64,000 bases of DNA from Halomonas sp. 7T. Its GTDB lineage: Bacteria > Pseudomonadota > Gammaproteobacteria > Pseudomonadales > Halomonadaceae. Position numbers and translations under genes: made by a program. The stretch covers positions 2,728,001-2,792,000 of the forward strand of contig NZ_CP087112.1 of assembly GCF_025643255.1 (NCBI RefSeq). Reading direction: 5' to 3'. Each line of letters starts with the position of its first letter. The stretch's first letter is position 1. This document shows positions 19,060 through 27,765 of the stretch, piece by piece. The notes under the pieces were generated by a model. It saw nothing but the letters and a program-made list of their open reading frames with translations, made no database searches and was not told where the DNA came from.

Positions 19060-19075
19060 AGCACAGAGCATGCCA
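19060..19075 (-). promoter_or_regulatory. Predicted sigma-54 promoter for glnA
   Basis: On the minus strand TGGCAT, then five bases, then GTGCT. The GG and GC dinucleotides are 11 bp apart, exactly as in the -24/-12 consensus. The start of transcription would be near 19049, giving a leader of about 235 nt before glnA. Confidence 0.55.
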
Positions 19076-19237
19076 ACCTTGCACCAATATGGCATCAAAA
19101 TTAAGCAACTCATTGTATTAATTAATTTAAAAATCACACCCACATGCATCCTCATGTGGCATCACACCTACCAGGGTAAGCCTACACGGCAGGCAATGCA
19201 GCAAAACGCACCAAAAATAAACAACCAACACACCATT

Positions 19238-19254
19238 TGCATTATTTTGGTGCA
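19238..19254 (-). promoter_or_regulatory. Predicted NtrC binding site
   Basis: On the minus strand the 17-mer TGCACCAAAATAATGCA matches the enterobacterial glnA NtrC site TGCACTAAAATGGTGCA at 14 of 17 positions. It lies about 190 bp upstream of the predicted sigma-54 start, a normal enhancer distance. Confidence 0.6.
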
Positions 19255-19369
19255 CAAAAATCCGGCAACCGCTATTTGCGTTAAACAACTTTCTCTTGCT
19301 ACTTAAAGAAACCAAGAACTACAATAAATTACAAACTTGGCGGGTTTCATAACATAGGAAGCCAATTTC

Positions 19370-20032
19370 ATGGGTAGGGTCTGCTTTATTGTTGATGCGC
19401 TTGTAACGGGTGCACGCTTGCCGCGTCACCTCTACTCCATTCGGCAGTCCGGCCGTGCAGATCATCGAGTGCCTATTATTGTCACCCACACCCGTACGGA
19501 TAACCGCTTAACGGAAATAGAGCAGCGCTACCAAGTACACTGCGTGATTACGCCATCACGCCCGCTGGGCGCACGCCTGAATCAAGCCGCCTATATCAGC
19601 CAAGCAGAGTGGTTGTTTATCGCGCTAAAGAAAAAAACCATCGACCCAGAGCAGTGGGACGACATTATTCCCATGCTAGATACCGCTTCACTCGACGCGT
19701 TAATCATTGTGAGCGCGCCACCACGCTTTAGCTCGCGTTTACTGCAGCGTTTAATAGGCTCAGCCATTACGGTACCGCCCTACATTGCCATTCGCCGCGC
19801 GTGGCTAGAGCGTATCGGTGGGTTTGACCCCGAGCTCGACGAGTCAGCCGTCAAGGATTTACTGCAGCGCCTCTATGCATGCCCAACACGACTGAAAACC
19901 ATCACGATCAAAACGCTACGCCTAGCCTGCTACTCATTAGCCGCGGCTAACAGCGAATGCCCACCTTCCCCCTCCCACCTACCCCTTTTTGCAAGGCTTT
20001 TTACGACTGCACGTTGTTCACGTCCACGCTGA
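19370..20032 (+). CDS. Glycosyltransferase-like protein (family 2 fold, incomplete motifs)
   Basis: A 220-residue protein with a GT-A-like layout: an N-terminal Rossmann part (VPIIVTHTRTDNRLTEIEQRY), a central AEWLFIAL where GT2 enzymes have their DXD region, and IRRAWLERIGGFDPELDESAVKDLL, typical of the GT2 acceptor region. The DXD motif itself is not evident (ALKKKTID instead), so it may be inactive or act differently. The Pro-rich C-terminus is unusual. It stands alone between glnA's control region and the next gene. Function unknown. Confidence 0.6.
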   Translation: MGRVCFIVDALVTGARLPRHLYSIRQSGRADHRVPIIVTHTRTDNRLTEIEQRYQVHCVITPSRPLGARLNQAAYISQAEWLFIALKKKTIDPEQWDDIIPMLDTASLDALIIVSAPPRFSSRLLQRLIGSAITVPPYIAIRRAWLERIGGFDPELDESAVKDLLQRLYACPTRLKTITIKTLRLACYSLAAANSECPPSPSHLPLFARLFTTARCSRPR

Positions 20033-20189
20033 GCCTGACCGACACCGCTCCCCTGGGTGACGCGTTACCCACGCAACGCAACAAAATAGTGTCTTAGCAG
20101 GTGATTACAAAGGTTGGCTGAATAGCCCCCAGGCCATCTACACTAAAAGCACTCTGATTTCTTTAATCACTTCACGTAAGGATACTGAG

Positions 20190-20510
20190 ATGCATCGGCA
20201 TATTGAGTGGGACAACCCAGGCAGCGCCAGCGTAGCGGAACACTTCAAAAACGATCCCGACCACATGCCGCCCTACCCTGGCGCCATTCTCTCCGCCCGC
20301 TACATGGGTAAAATTGTGCGTGTCAAAGTGGAAGCCTACCGCGAGGAGGAAGCCGTCAGCATTGGCAGCGTTGCGGCTATTCTCGACAAGCATGGCCACC
20401 GCTTTGAGACGCATCAAAAACTCAACCTTGGCGACATCGTCCGCCTACCCGACGACAAACGCGCTATGGAGCACTGGCAAGAGGATGACGAGGAAGACGA
20501 TAACGCTTAA
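20190..20510 (+). CDS. Hypothetical protein with acidic tail
   Basis: A 106-residue protein I do not recognise. AAGGA precedes the ATG at 20190. It has a compact beta-rich centre (GKIVRVKVEAYREEEAVSIG) and an acidic C-terminus ending WQEDDEEDDNA, a composition common in halophile cytoplasmic proteins. Its stop is 15 bp from the distal end of the CRISPR array, so the array trailer abuts this gene. Confidence 0.65.
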   Translation: MHRHIEWDNPGSASVAEHFKNDPDHMPPYPGAILSARYMGKIVRVKVEAYREEEAVSIGSVAAILDKHGHRFETHQKLNLGDIVRLPDDKRAMEHWQEDDEEDDNA

Positions 20511-20525
20511 ACCCAACCGCCTACC

Positions 20526-20553
20526 GCCCAGCGCTGCCTGGGTGGCAGCGCAC
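20526..20553 (-). repeat. Degenerate terminal CRISPR repeat
   Basis: The distal repeat keeps the 5' half and the full stem-loop (CTGCC, ACCCA, GGCAG) but has lost the handle, as expected for the last repeat, which only needs to supply the 3' end of the final crRNA. Its loop variant ACCCA is shared with the repeat at 20646. Confidence 0.9.
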
Positions 20554-22925
20554 TGAATACTGACCCGCTTAACAGCCGAGCGCTGTTTCTGAGCTGCCTG
20601 GGCGGCAGCGCACCGGTGCTGGTCACCGATATTTACCGCGCCATTTTTCTGAGCTGCCTGGGTGGCAGCGCACGGCTGCCAGGCGTAGTAGCCGCCCGCC
20701 GGTTTTTTCTGAGCTGCCTGGGCGGCAGCGCACCGGCCAACGGCGGCCCCCGCTGGACCATATAATTTCTGAGCTGCCTGGGCGGCAGCGCACTGCGTGA
20801 TTATCCTGCGCAGAACTATCACACATTTCTGAGCTGCCTGGGCGGCAGCGCACTGAGTCCTGCTGAGCGGGAGCTCCGCCATCCCTTTCTGAGCTGCCTG
20901 GGCGGCAGCGCACTAGTCGGACTCCCCGCCAGTGCTCCAAAGCATTTTCTGAGCTGCCTGGGCGGCAGCGCACAGGTGCACGACCTTTACGGCTCTACTA
21001 TTACGTTTCTGAGCTGCCTGGGCGGCAGCGCACGGGCTCAGTGATGCGTGGCAGCACCTTTTGTATTTCTGAGCTGCCTGGGCGGCAGCGCACGCCTGGG
21101 TCGTTTAAATCTGCCGCTGCTGTATTTTCTGAGCTGCCTGGGCGGCAGCGCACAGGATGGCGACGATGGCGGCGATACTGACGGCTTTCTGAGCTGCCTG
21201 GGCGGCAGCGCACCCGCTGTCACCCTCGAAATGGCGAAGCTGGAATTTCTGAGCTGCCTGGGCGGCAGCGCACGTCAAGGGCGTGAGGTTTTTACTAACG
21301 TTCGCTTTCTGAGCTGCCTGGGCGGCAGCGCACGTACCCAGCAGCGTATCCTCGCGGCCCGCTTTTTTCTGAGCTGCCTGGGCGGCAGCGCACTCTTCTA
21401 GCTCCATGTTGTCCATGGCGCTGGGTTTCTGAGCTGCCTGGGCGGCAGCGCACCACTAGCAATATGAATAATAGATTTAGAGTAATTTCTGAGCTGCCTG
21501 GGCGGCAGCGCACGTATTAAGGGATAAAATCAAGCGCCGACGAAATTTCTGAGCTGCCTGGGCGGCAGCGCACATGGCGCGCAAACCGGATGGGGAGTGG
21601 GGAATTTTCTGAGCTGCCTGGGCGGCAGCGCACTACCACCAGCGCTTAATGTATTAGCCTGTGAATTTCTGAGCTGCCTGGGCGGCAGCGCACTCATGGC
21701 GGTTCCCCTCAATCGTTATCGTATATTTCTGAGCTGCCTGGGCGGCAGCGCACGTTCCATAAGGCTACGTTTATCCCTACGCTTATTTCTGAGCTGCCTG
21801 GGCGGCAGCGCACGCTAACCCGTTTGCGTGACGAATGCCCAGGTATTTCTGAGCTGCCTGGGCGGCAGCGCACAGTGATAACCGCGCGGCCCAACTGGCG
21901 CTACTTTTCTGAGCTGCCTGGGCGGCAGCGCACACCACCATCACCACCAAAGACCGGCTGGCGTTTTTCTGAGCTGCCTGGGCGGCAGCGCACCTGACGC
22001 ATGAACTTGCGGGCGTTCTTACTGCTTTCTGAGCTGCCTGGGCGGCAGCGCACCTCCATAGCGGCCAATCTCGTGGCGATGAACTTTTCTGAGCTGCCTG
22101 GGCGGCAGCGCACCACCTGCGGAACTTTATTCGTTTCCTGATTTTTTTCTGAGCTGCCTGGGCGGCAGCGCACTTTTCTGGGCCCTTGGCTAATATCGCG
22201 TTGGATTTCTGAGCTGCCTGGGCGGCAGCGCACATGCCCCTACGGCCAGCCCGGTGATCGGCTTTTTTCTGAGCTGCCTGGGCGGCAGCGCACTGCTATA
22301 AGAGCCACGCGCAGGACGTGCGGATTTTCTGAGCTGCCTGGGCGGCAGCGCACGTTGCCATCGCCGAACAAGTTAAAGTCTTTGATTTCTGAGCTGCCTG
22401 GGCGGCAGCGCACTGGCAGCAGTCCAAGGGTAATCCGTATTCGATTTTCTGAGCTGCCTGGGCGGCAGCGCACAATTGCGATTGCTGCGATGGCGAGGAA
22501 ACCGATTTCTGAGCTGCCTGGGCGGCAGCGCACTCTGTGGCCTCCACTGCGGTTGATAGCGCCAATTTCTGAGCTGCCTGGGCGGCAGCGCACAGGCCAT
22601 GTCCTGCCAAGTAGTGAACGTTCACTTTCTGAGCTGCCTGGGCGGCAGCGCACTTGAGGTGGCCACCGCCGCAGGAAGCATCGGATTTCTGAGCTGCCTG
22701 GGCGGCAGCGCACAGGCGTCGTTAAACATATGTCCCAATTATAATTTTCTGAGCTGCCTGGGCGGCAGCGCACCTGCTACGATTGCGAGCTATACCGGGT
22801 TTTGATTTCTGAGCTGCCTGGGCGGCAGCGCACTGTAGTCGATCTGCGTGGGCAACGCGACCGTTTTTCTGAGCTGCCTGGGCGGCAGCGCACACTAATC
22901 CGTCCGGGCTTGCGCCTAACCAGTC

Positions 22926-23133
22926 TTTCTGAGCTGCCTGGGCGGCAGCGCACCAGATACGCGATATTTTCTACCCGACCATTGATTTCTGAGCTGCCTG
23001 GGCGGCAGCGCACCTGCACTCACTCAAATGCTGAGCCGCGCGGCTTTTCTGAGCTGCCTGGGCGGCAGCGCACTAAGCCCATTCCTATCTTTGTGGTCAA
23101 TCTGATTTCTGAGCTGCCTGGGCGGCAGCGCAC
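22926..23133 (-). repeat. CRISPR duplicated block, copy 1 (spacers S41-S43)
   Basis: This 208-bp segment of four repeats and three spacers is identical to 23886-24093. The copies are offset by 960 bp, exactly 16 repeat units, and the flanking spacers differ on both sides. Confidence 0.97.
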
Positions 23134-23885
23134 TGAAAAGGGGACGGGCCGCTCTGCTGAGTCGTTTTCTGAGCTGCCTGGGCGGCAGCGCACTAGCGCA
23201 ATCCTTTATCAAGCACATTTCAGCATTTCTGAGCTGCCTGGGCGGCAGCGCACATCAAGTGAAGAGAATCTTTGGCGCTCGCTTTTTTCTGAGCTGCCTG
23301 GGCGGCAGCGCACATATCTGGCTACGTCGGCGGCGTCGAGAACATTTTCTGAGCTGCCTGGGCGGCAGCGCACTAATAACCGCTGTGCCTGATATCCGGC
23401 TACCTTTTCTGAGCTGCCTGGGCGGCAGCGCACCGCTTATATCGCGGCTGGCAGTTCGTTATCAATTTCTGAGCTGCCTGGGCGGCAGCGCACAGTCACC
23501 ATTGCGCGCAATCCACTATCGCTGATTTCTGAGCTGCCTGGGCGGCAGCGCACTGTTTCTGTAGGCATTTCGCCTAGCGGCAACTTTTCTGAGCTGCCTG
23601 GGCGGCAGCGCACGACGAGACGATCAGCGGGCGGGCTTATCGCCATTTCTGAGCTGCCTGGGCGGCAGCGCACGCGCGGCGCTTCATTGATTGGGTGTTC
23701 TTTTGTTTCTGAGCTGCCTGGGCGGCAGCGCACATGATCTTCATGCGTCGACGCTCCTCACTGACTTTCTGAGCTGCCTGGGCGGCAGCGCACATGCCAT
23801 CGAGGAGCAATACCGCTTATCGTTATTTCTGAGCTGCCTGGGCGGCAGCGCACATAAACTCCACCAAATCACCCGCCTTCCAGTT

Positions 23886-24093
23886 TTTCTGAGCTGCCTG
23901 GGCGGCAGCGCACCAGATACGCGATATTTTCTACCCGACCATTGATTTCTGAGCTGCCTGGGCGGCAGCGCACCTGCACTCACTCAAATGCTGAGCCGCG
24001 CGGCTTTTCTGAGCTGCCTGGGCGGCAGCGCACTAAGCCCATTCCTATCTTTGTGGTCAATCTGATTTCTGAGCTGCCTGGGCGGCAGCGCAC
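23886..24093 (-). repeat. CRISPR duplicated block, copy 2 (spacers S57-S59)
   Basis: Second copy of the block at 22926-23133. It lies closer to the leader. Thirteen unrelated spacers separate the copies. Confidence 0.97.
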
Positions 24094-25069
24094 ACGTTAT
24101 CACCCTAAAAGCCAAAGGCGATGACTTTCTGAGCTGCCTGGGCGGCAGCGCACTTGACATTGTTCGTCATCAAGTTTTGGGAGTATTTCTGAGCTGCCTG
24201 GGCGGCAGCGCACTGATAAAAGTAAGATTAATGGATCATCACTATTTTCTGAGCTGCCTGGGCGGCAGCGCACTCTCCAAAGGTCAATTCATACCCGTTC
24301 TCATATTTCTGAGCTGCCTGGGCGGCAGCGCACGCTATTGACGAGAACGCCCAAGCGATATCTGATTTCTGAGCTGCCTGGGCGGCAGCGCACCGCTATA
24401 CTGGAACCGCTATGCCCACGTTAATTTTCTGAGCTGCCTGGGCGGCAGCGCACACCTGGGTCTCGAAAGTCGGCTGCGCTTTTGCTTTCTGAGCTGCCTG
24501 GGCGGCAGCGCACAGAGGCGTCTGCTGCCAAAGGAGTTGATGAATTTTCTGAGCTGCCTGGGCGGCAGCGCACGCGGCATCGACACCCAAGACGACCGTT
24601 ACGAATTTCTGAGCTGCCTGGGCGGCAGCGCACGCCCAGCCCCAGCGCATGGGCCTTCTGCAGCTTTTCTGAGCTGCCTGGGCGGCAGCGCACCCGGGCG
24701 GGGTGAAGTACATCATTGATTTTGTTTTCTGAGCTGCCTGGGCGGCAGCGCACTTAGCAGAACCGCACCAGAGCAGGGCGGGAAATTTCTGAGCTGCCTG
24801 GGCGGCAGCGCACGCCCTGTGGTAGTCTTAGCGCTTTTAGGAGGTTTTCTGAGCTGCCTGGGCGGCAGCGCACATTGGGATAAGCGCCGCAGCGCGGAGG
24901 GCGAATTTCTGAGCTGCCTGGGCGGCAGCGCACTAGTAGAGCCATAAAGATCATGAACCTTTACATTTCTGAGCTGCCTGGGCGGCAGCGCACTTTCGCT
25001 GTTTAACGTCGATAACCTGCTGGCATTTCTGAGCTGCCTGGGCGGCAGCGCACTAGAGCATATCAAAAT

Positions 25070-25082
25070 TAATGTGCTGATT
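25070..25082 (-). promoter_or_regulatory. IHF-like site, repeat-proximal
   Basis: On the minus strand AATCAGCACATTA matches the IHF consensus WATCAANNNNTTR with one mismatch. It lies 17-29 bp from the first repeat, the distance at which IHF bends leaders for Cas1-Cas2 integration. Confidence 0.5.
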
Positions 25083-25100
25083 GTTAAAGAGCTTTAGCCG

Positions 25101-25137
25101 AAAAAAGCGGTATCACCCTTTTCGGAGCGATACCGCT
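25101..25137 (-). terminator. Intrinsic terminator of the csy operon
   Basis: On the minus strand AGCGGTATC pairs with GATACCGCT and is followed by six T. It lies between cas6f and the array, so the csy operon and the pre-crRNA are separate transcripts. Confidence 0.85.
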
Positions 25138-25149
25138 AAGTGGTTGATT
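25137..25149 (-). promoter_or_regulatory. IHF-like site, repeat-distal
   Basis: On the minus strand AATCAACCACTTA fits the IHF consensus WATCAANNNNTTR perfectly. It lies about 84-96 bp from the first repeat. IHF is needed for spacer acquisition in type I-F systems that have been studied. Confidence 0.55.
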
Positions 25150-25182
25150 ATTGGTGGCCTATTTTGATGCTAAAAAAAAGGG

Positions 25183-25752
25183 TCAAAACCAGGGCACCGT
25201 GGCGTTGGGGCTTAGTCCGTAATGGCTAAACGCGCCCTCCGTTGCAGAAGCGACAGGTTTACCATGTGCAATAAACAGGCTAAAACGCTGTTGGGTGGAG
25301 CGGCTATTGATCTGCACAAACGGTAGCTCAATTCGTCGAGCCGCCACCTTGGCGTAAATACCCCTCGCCTCCTCTTCGCTAATGCTGTGGCGTTTGGCGT
25401 AGCGTTTGACCCTGCTTTCACTCCCCGTATTAAACTGCTTACGCGCCACGTTGATATGCCGGACACTCTCGGGCACCGTAAGCACTTCACTCACCTGGGT
25501 GTGGTCGCGCATGCCCGTTAGCCAGTCCGCACTCATTAGCTGCTGCAAACGTGTTTGCGAGCCATGTAGGCGAAGGTACTCACCTAACGTCCGGGCTCGA
25601 ACACCGTGCTTATGGCCAGGAAAACTGACGCCTACATCCACAGCCTGTAAATCAAACAGCGCCCGGTGTAGCTTGTTGTAAAGCGCGCCCATTAACATTG
25701 CCGGGGCAAAGTCAGGGTCGGGCCTTAAACGAATGTCGATATAGTGATCCAT
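25183..25752 (-). CDS. cas6f: Cas6f (Csy4) crRNA endoribonuclease
   Basis: A 189-residue protein closely matching Pseudomonas Csy4: it opens MDHYIDIRLRPDPDF and ends HYGLSPNATVPWF. The catalytic histidine is His29 (NKLHRAL) and the partner serine is Ser150 (QINSRST). It cuts pre-crRNA just 3' of the repeat stem-loop and stays bound to the crRNA 3' hairpin in the Csy complex. It is the last gene of the csy operon, three bases after cas7f, and is followed by the operon terminator. Confidence 0.97.
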   Translation of the reverse strand: MDHYIDIRLRPDPDFAPAMLMGALYNKLHRALFDLQAVDVGVSFPGHKHGVRARTLGEYLRLHGSQTRLQQLMSADWLTGMRDHTQVSEVLTVPESVRHINVARKQFNTGSESRVKRYAKRHSISEEEARGIYAKVAARRIELPFVQINSRSTQQRFSLFIAHGKPVASATEGAFSHYGLSPNATVPWF

Positions 25753-25755
25753 GGT

Positions 25756-26781
25756 TTACCCCGCTTCGCCGAATACACCGCCGCGAATCAGGGTCGCCAT
25801 GACAAAGTGCTGCTGCTCAGTGGATGGCACTGAATCCTTAATCATCCAGTTATCCAGCAGTGAGTAGAAATCCGCCTTTTGCTTTGGCTGGCGATACGCT
25901 TTGCCCTGGGTAGTTACTGAACCATAAGGCTCAACGGCAATAGGGCCTAAATCTTCATCGTTCTCATTGGGATACCAGGTGTCGATGGTACGAATGGCGT
26001 TACCCAGCTTCTGCGAGTGAATACCGGCAATATCGCTGACGTGGTAAAGCGTTTTGCTTTTGTCGCCTCGGCCCCGATCAAGAATCAGCTCTTGAGAAGG
26101 GAACACTTCTTGTCCGCTACCCATGCGGACATAGGCCATCACTTCTAGCAGTAAGTGCTGCTCACCGGCCAACGCGGAGGAGATAACTCCGGCGAGTTCT
26201 TTAAGCTCGGCGGTGTCCTCAAAGGCCCGCAACGAAAGTGACAGTGCATCAAACGTCCACTCTTTGGTGGCTTTACCCTGCGCCAATTGGCGCACGCTGA
26301 CTTCAACTTGCTCTGCCCCCATGCGGTTACGCCACAGAAAGCGACCATTAGCGAGGTTGTTGGCATAGCGATGCGCCAGCTCGCCAAAGCCTTGCGCTTG
26401 TTTATATTCGGCAACGGCTTGTTCCAGTTTGGCCTGATACTCAGCGTTATTACAGGCCGAAGGCGTTCCGGCACCAGCCAGTACGCGCAGGGTAAAGCGA
26501 GCAACCAGGGTATCCGCATCGTGGGGCAGCGTGGCGACATCGACCGTTTGTAGGTTGGGGTTTTCAATGGCGGCGTCTAACTTGGCGGGGTCCTGGTCTT
26601 TGGCTTTCAAGCGGTTGGAAATAGTGCCGCGTACTGACTTTTCACGCACCTCAACCGGCTGCCATTGCTGTTCATCTTGCCGCTTATCCCAGTTGCTGGC
26701 GTACAGCAGCGCATCGGAAGGGTCGAGCTTGCGCTCAAAAGCGAGGACGGAAGCAGTTTTAAGGGAATCGTTTTTAGCCAT
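25756..26781 (-). CDS. cas7f: Cas7f (Csy3) Csy-complex backbone protein
   Basis: A 341-residue type I-F backbone subunit; six copies coat the crRNA spacer. The sequence has the family features [21 protein letters not shown] near the start (in parts [13 protein letters not shown] and DPSDALLY) and the [15 protein letters not shown] region in the middle. The Cas7f thumbs fold every sixth guide base away from the target, which matters for the pseudo-spacer match described at 29381. It lies 15 bp after cas5f and three bases before cas6f. Confidence 0.96.
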   Translation of the reverse strand: MAKNDSLKTASVLAFERKLDPSDALLYASNWDKRQDEQQWQPVEVREKSVRGTISNRLKAKDQDPAKLDAAIENPNLQTVDVATLPHDADTLVARFTLRVLAGAGTPSACNNAEYQAKLEQAVAEYKQAQGFGELAHRYANNLANGRFLWRNRMGAEQVEVSVRQLAQGKATKEWTFDALSLSLRAFEDTAELKELAGVISSALAGEQHLLLEVMAYVRMGSGQEVFPSQELILDRGRGDKSKTLYHVSDIAGIHSQKLGNAIRTIDTWYPNENDEDLGPIAVEPYGSVTTQGKAYRQPKQKADFYSLLDNWMIKDSVPSTEQQHFVMATLIRGGVFGEAG

Positions 26782-26796
26782 GATAAAGCTCCTTGT

Positions 26797-27765
26797 TTAC
26801 TGTGCTGAGGCGCGAAGGTGATAGTCGTTATTAAGACGGTAGAGGCCCGCTTCTTCGTCGTTATCAACGTACCAAAGCAGGTCTTCAGGTTGCTTCATGC
26901 GGTGCGGGCTAACCCATTCACCCATGGAGTAGAGACTTTCGACAAAGCGGAACGGGGTCTTGGTATCACGGGCGTTGGCGACTTCACTTGGCTGGAAAAG
27001 ATCTGAAATAGCGCCATAACCCACTGGAATGGGCACCAACCAGCCGCGATAGGGCCGCTGCGCTTGCCAAACAGGCTTCTCGTTGGGCTCGCCTTCATTT
27101 TCTAACGTGCACACATGGTTAAGACGGGAGAGGTCTAACCATGCATCCAGTAAACTGGCGTCTGGATTTTGCTGTTGCAGTGTTTGAAGGTGCTCGGTGA
27201 GGTAGTCATCCCGCAGCGTGAGGGCAAAGCCCGGCAGCCAGCGCCGCTTTAAGCGCGCGAACTTTTTTTGCCGTTTTTCTTCATCGTCATCAAATGCAAC
27301 CCATTGCGGGTGTTGTTTATGGCTCGGCACGTTGCGATTGGGCACCACACTGCCACCGGCAATACGCATGCCCGATACCATCTCACTGATTTGGTGGGCG
27401 ATATCCTCATGCTCGCTTTCTGCAGCGCCGGTATCAATCGCGAAGATCAGCGTGATATCCAAATGGATACGCCCTTCTTCTACAATCGCTGCCGTGCCAC
27501 CTGATTTATCCACCGGGTTACGGGTCAGGTGAAAGCCACGAATGTAGCCACCCTCAGTGGCCTGGGCTTCAAAGTCATGGCAAATAACCCCAACGCGGCC
27601 TAACGAAATGGGAAGACTCGCCTCTACCAGCTTCCGTTCCAGAGCATGCATCAAGCCTACAAATGCACTCATGGCAGGAAAGCCCCAGGTCATTGGGCTG
27701 GAAATCGCGTTGGCGTTTTGCACGCGCAGGCGCGGCAGAACCAGAAGGTTTTTTACTTTACTCAT
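26797..27765 (-). CDS. cas5f: Cas5f (Csy2) Csy-complex tail protein
   Basis: A 322-residue Cas5f subunit, which with Cas8f forms the tail holding the crRNA 5' handle. Recognisable parts include NLLVLPRLRVQNANAISSP at the N-terminus and RGFHLTRNPVDKSGGTAAIVEEGR. The ATG at 27765 (MSKVKNLL) is preferred over an upstream GTG because it matches the family start. It overlaps the end of cas8f by eight bases, an ATGAGTAA junction, so translation is coupled. Confidence 0.95.
   Translation of the reverse strand: MSKVKNLLVLPRLRVQNANAISSPMTWGFPAMSAFVGLMHALERKLVEASLPISLGRVGVICHDFEAQATEGGYIRGFHLTRNPVDKSGGTAAIVEEGRIHLDITLIFAIDTGAAESEHEDIAHQISEMVSGMRIAGGSVVPNRNVPSHKQHPQWVAFDDDEEKRQKKFARLKRRWLPGFALTLRDDYLTEHLQTLQQQNPDASLLDAWLDLSRLNHVCTLENEGEPNEKPVWQAQRPYRGWLVPIPVGYGAISDLFQPSEVANARDTKTPFRFVESLYSMGEWVSPHRMKQPEDLLWYVDNDEEAGLYRLNNDYHLRASAQ

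Larger units (their letters stand above)
18814..19369. other. glnA upstream regulatory region
   Basis: A 556-bp stretch without a convincing gene; the plus-strand frame at 18929-19306 is low-complexity and lacks coding signs. It contains the predicted sigma-54 promoter and NtrC site listed separately. Part of another NtrC half-site (TGCACCA at 19079) lies next to the promoter. The divergent gene at 19370 presumably draws its promoter from the right end. Confidence 0.6.
20526..25053 (-). CRISPR. Type I-F CRISPR array, 76 repeats and 75 spacers
   Basis: A 28-bp repeat recurs every 60 bp from 20586 to 25026 (75 copies), plus a degenerate terminal copy at 20526. All 75 spacers are exactly 32 nt. 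Read as crRNA (minus strand) the repeat has a 5-nt lead, stem CTGCC/GGCAG around GCCCA, and the handle CTCAGAAA, the standard I-F structure cut by Cas6f. The leader is at the high-coordinate end, next to cas6f, so spacers are youngest near 25026 and oldest near 20554. The copy at 20646 carries a single loop change (G to A in crRNA sense). Below, spacers are numbered S1-S75 from the distal end. Confidence 0.99.
25054..25182 (-). promoter_or_regulatory. CRISPR leader
   Basis: The AT-rich 129-bp stretch between cas6f and the first repeat. Next to the repeat, on the minus strand, TTAACA (25086-25081) and TATGCT (25061-25056, 19-bp spacing) are weak promoter candidates for the pre-crRNA. It contains two IHF-like sites and the terminator of the cas operon, listed separately. 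Confidence 0.8.

Noticed and set aside
18929..19306. 125-codon plus-strand frame upstream of glnA
   Set aside because: Low-complexity composition, no ribosome site, and it overlaps the NtrC and sigma-54 elements.
20445..25066. Many 60-200 codon frames across the array with repeated CRPGSSE, AAQAAQK, LGGSA or ELPGRQRT motifs on both strands
   Set aside because: The repeat unit is 60 bp, a multiple of three, so any frame open through the repeat stays in register. These are shadows of the CRISPR array, not repeat proteins.
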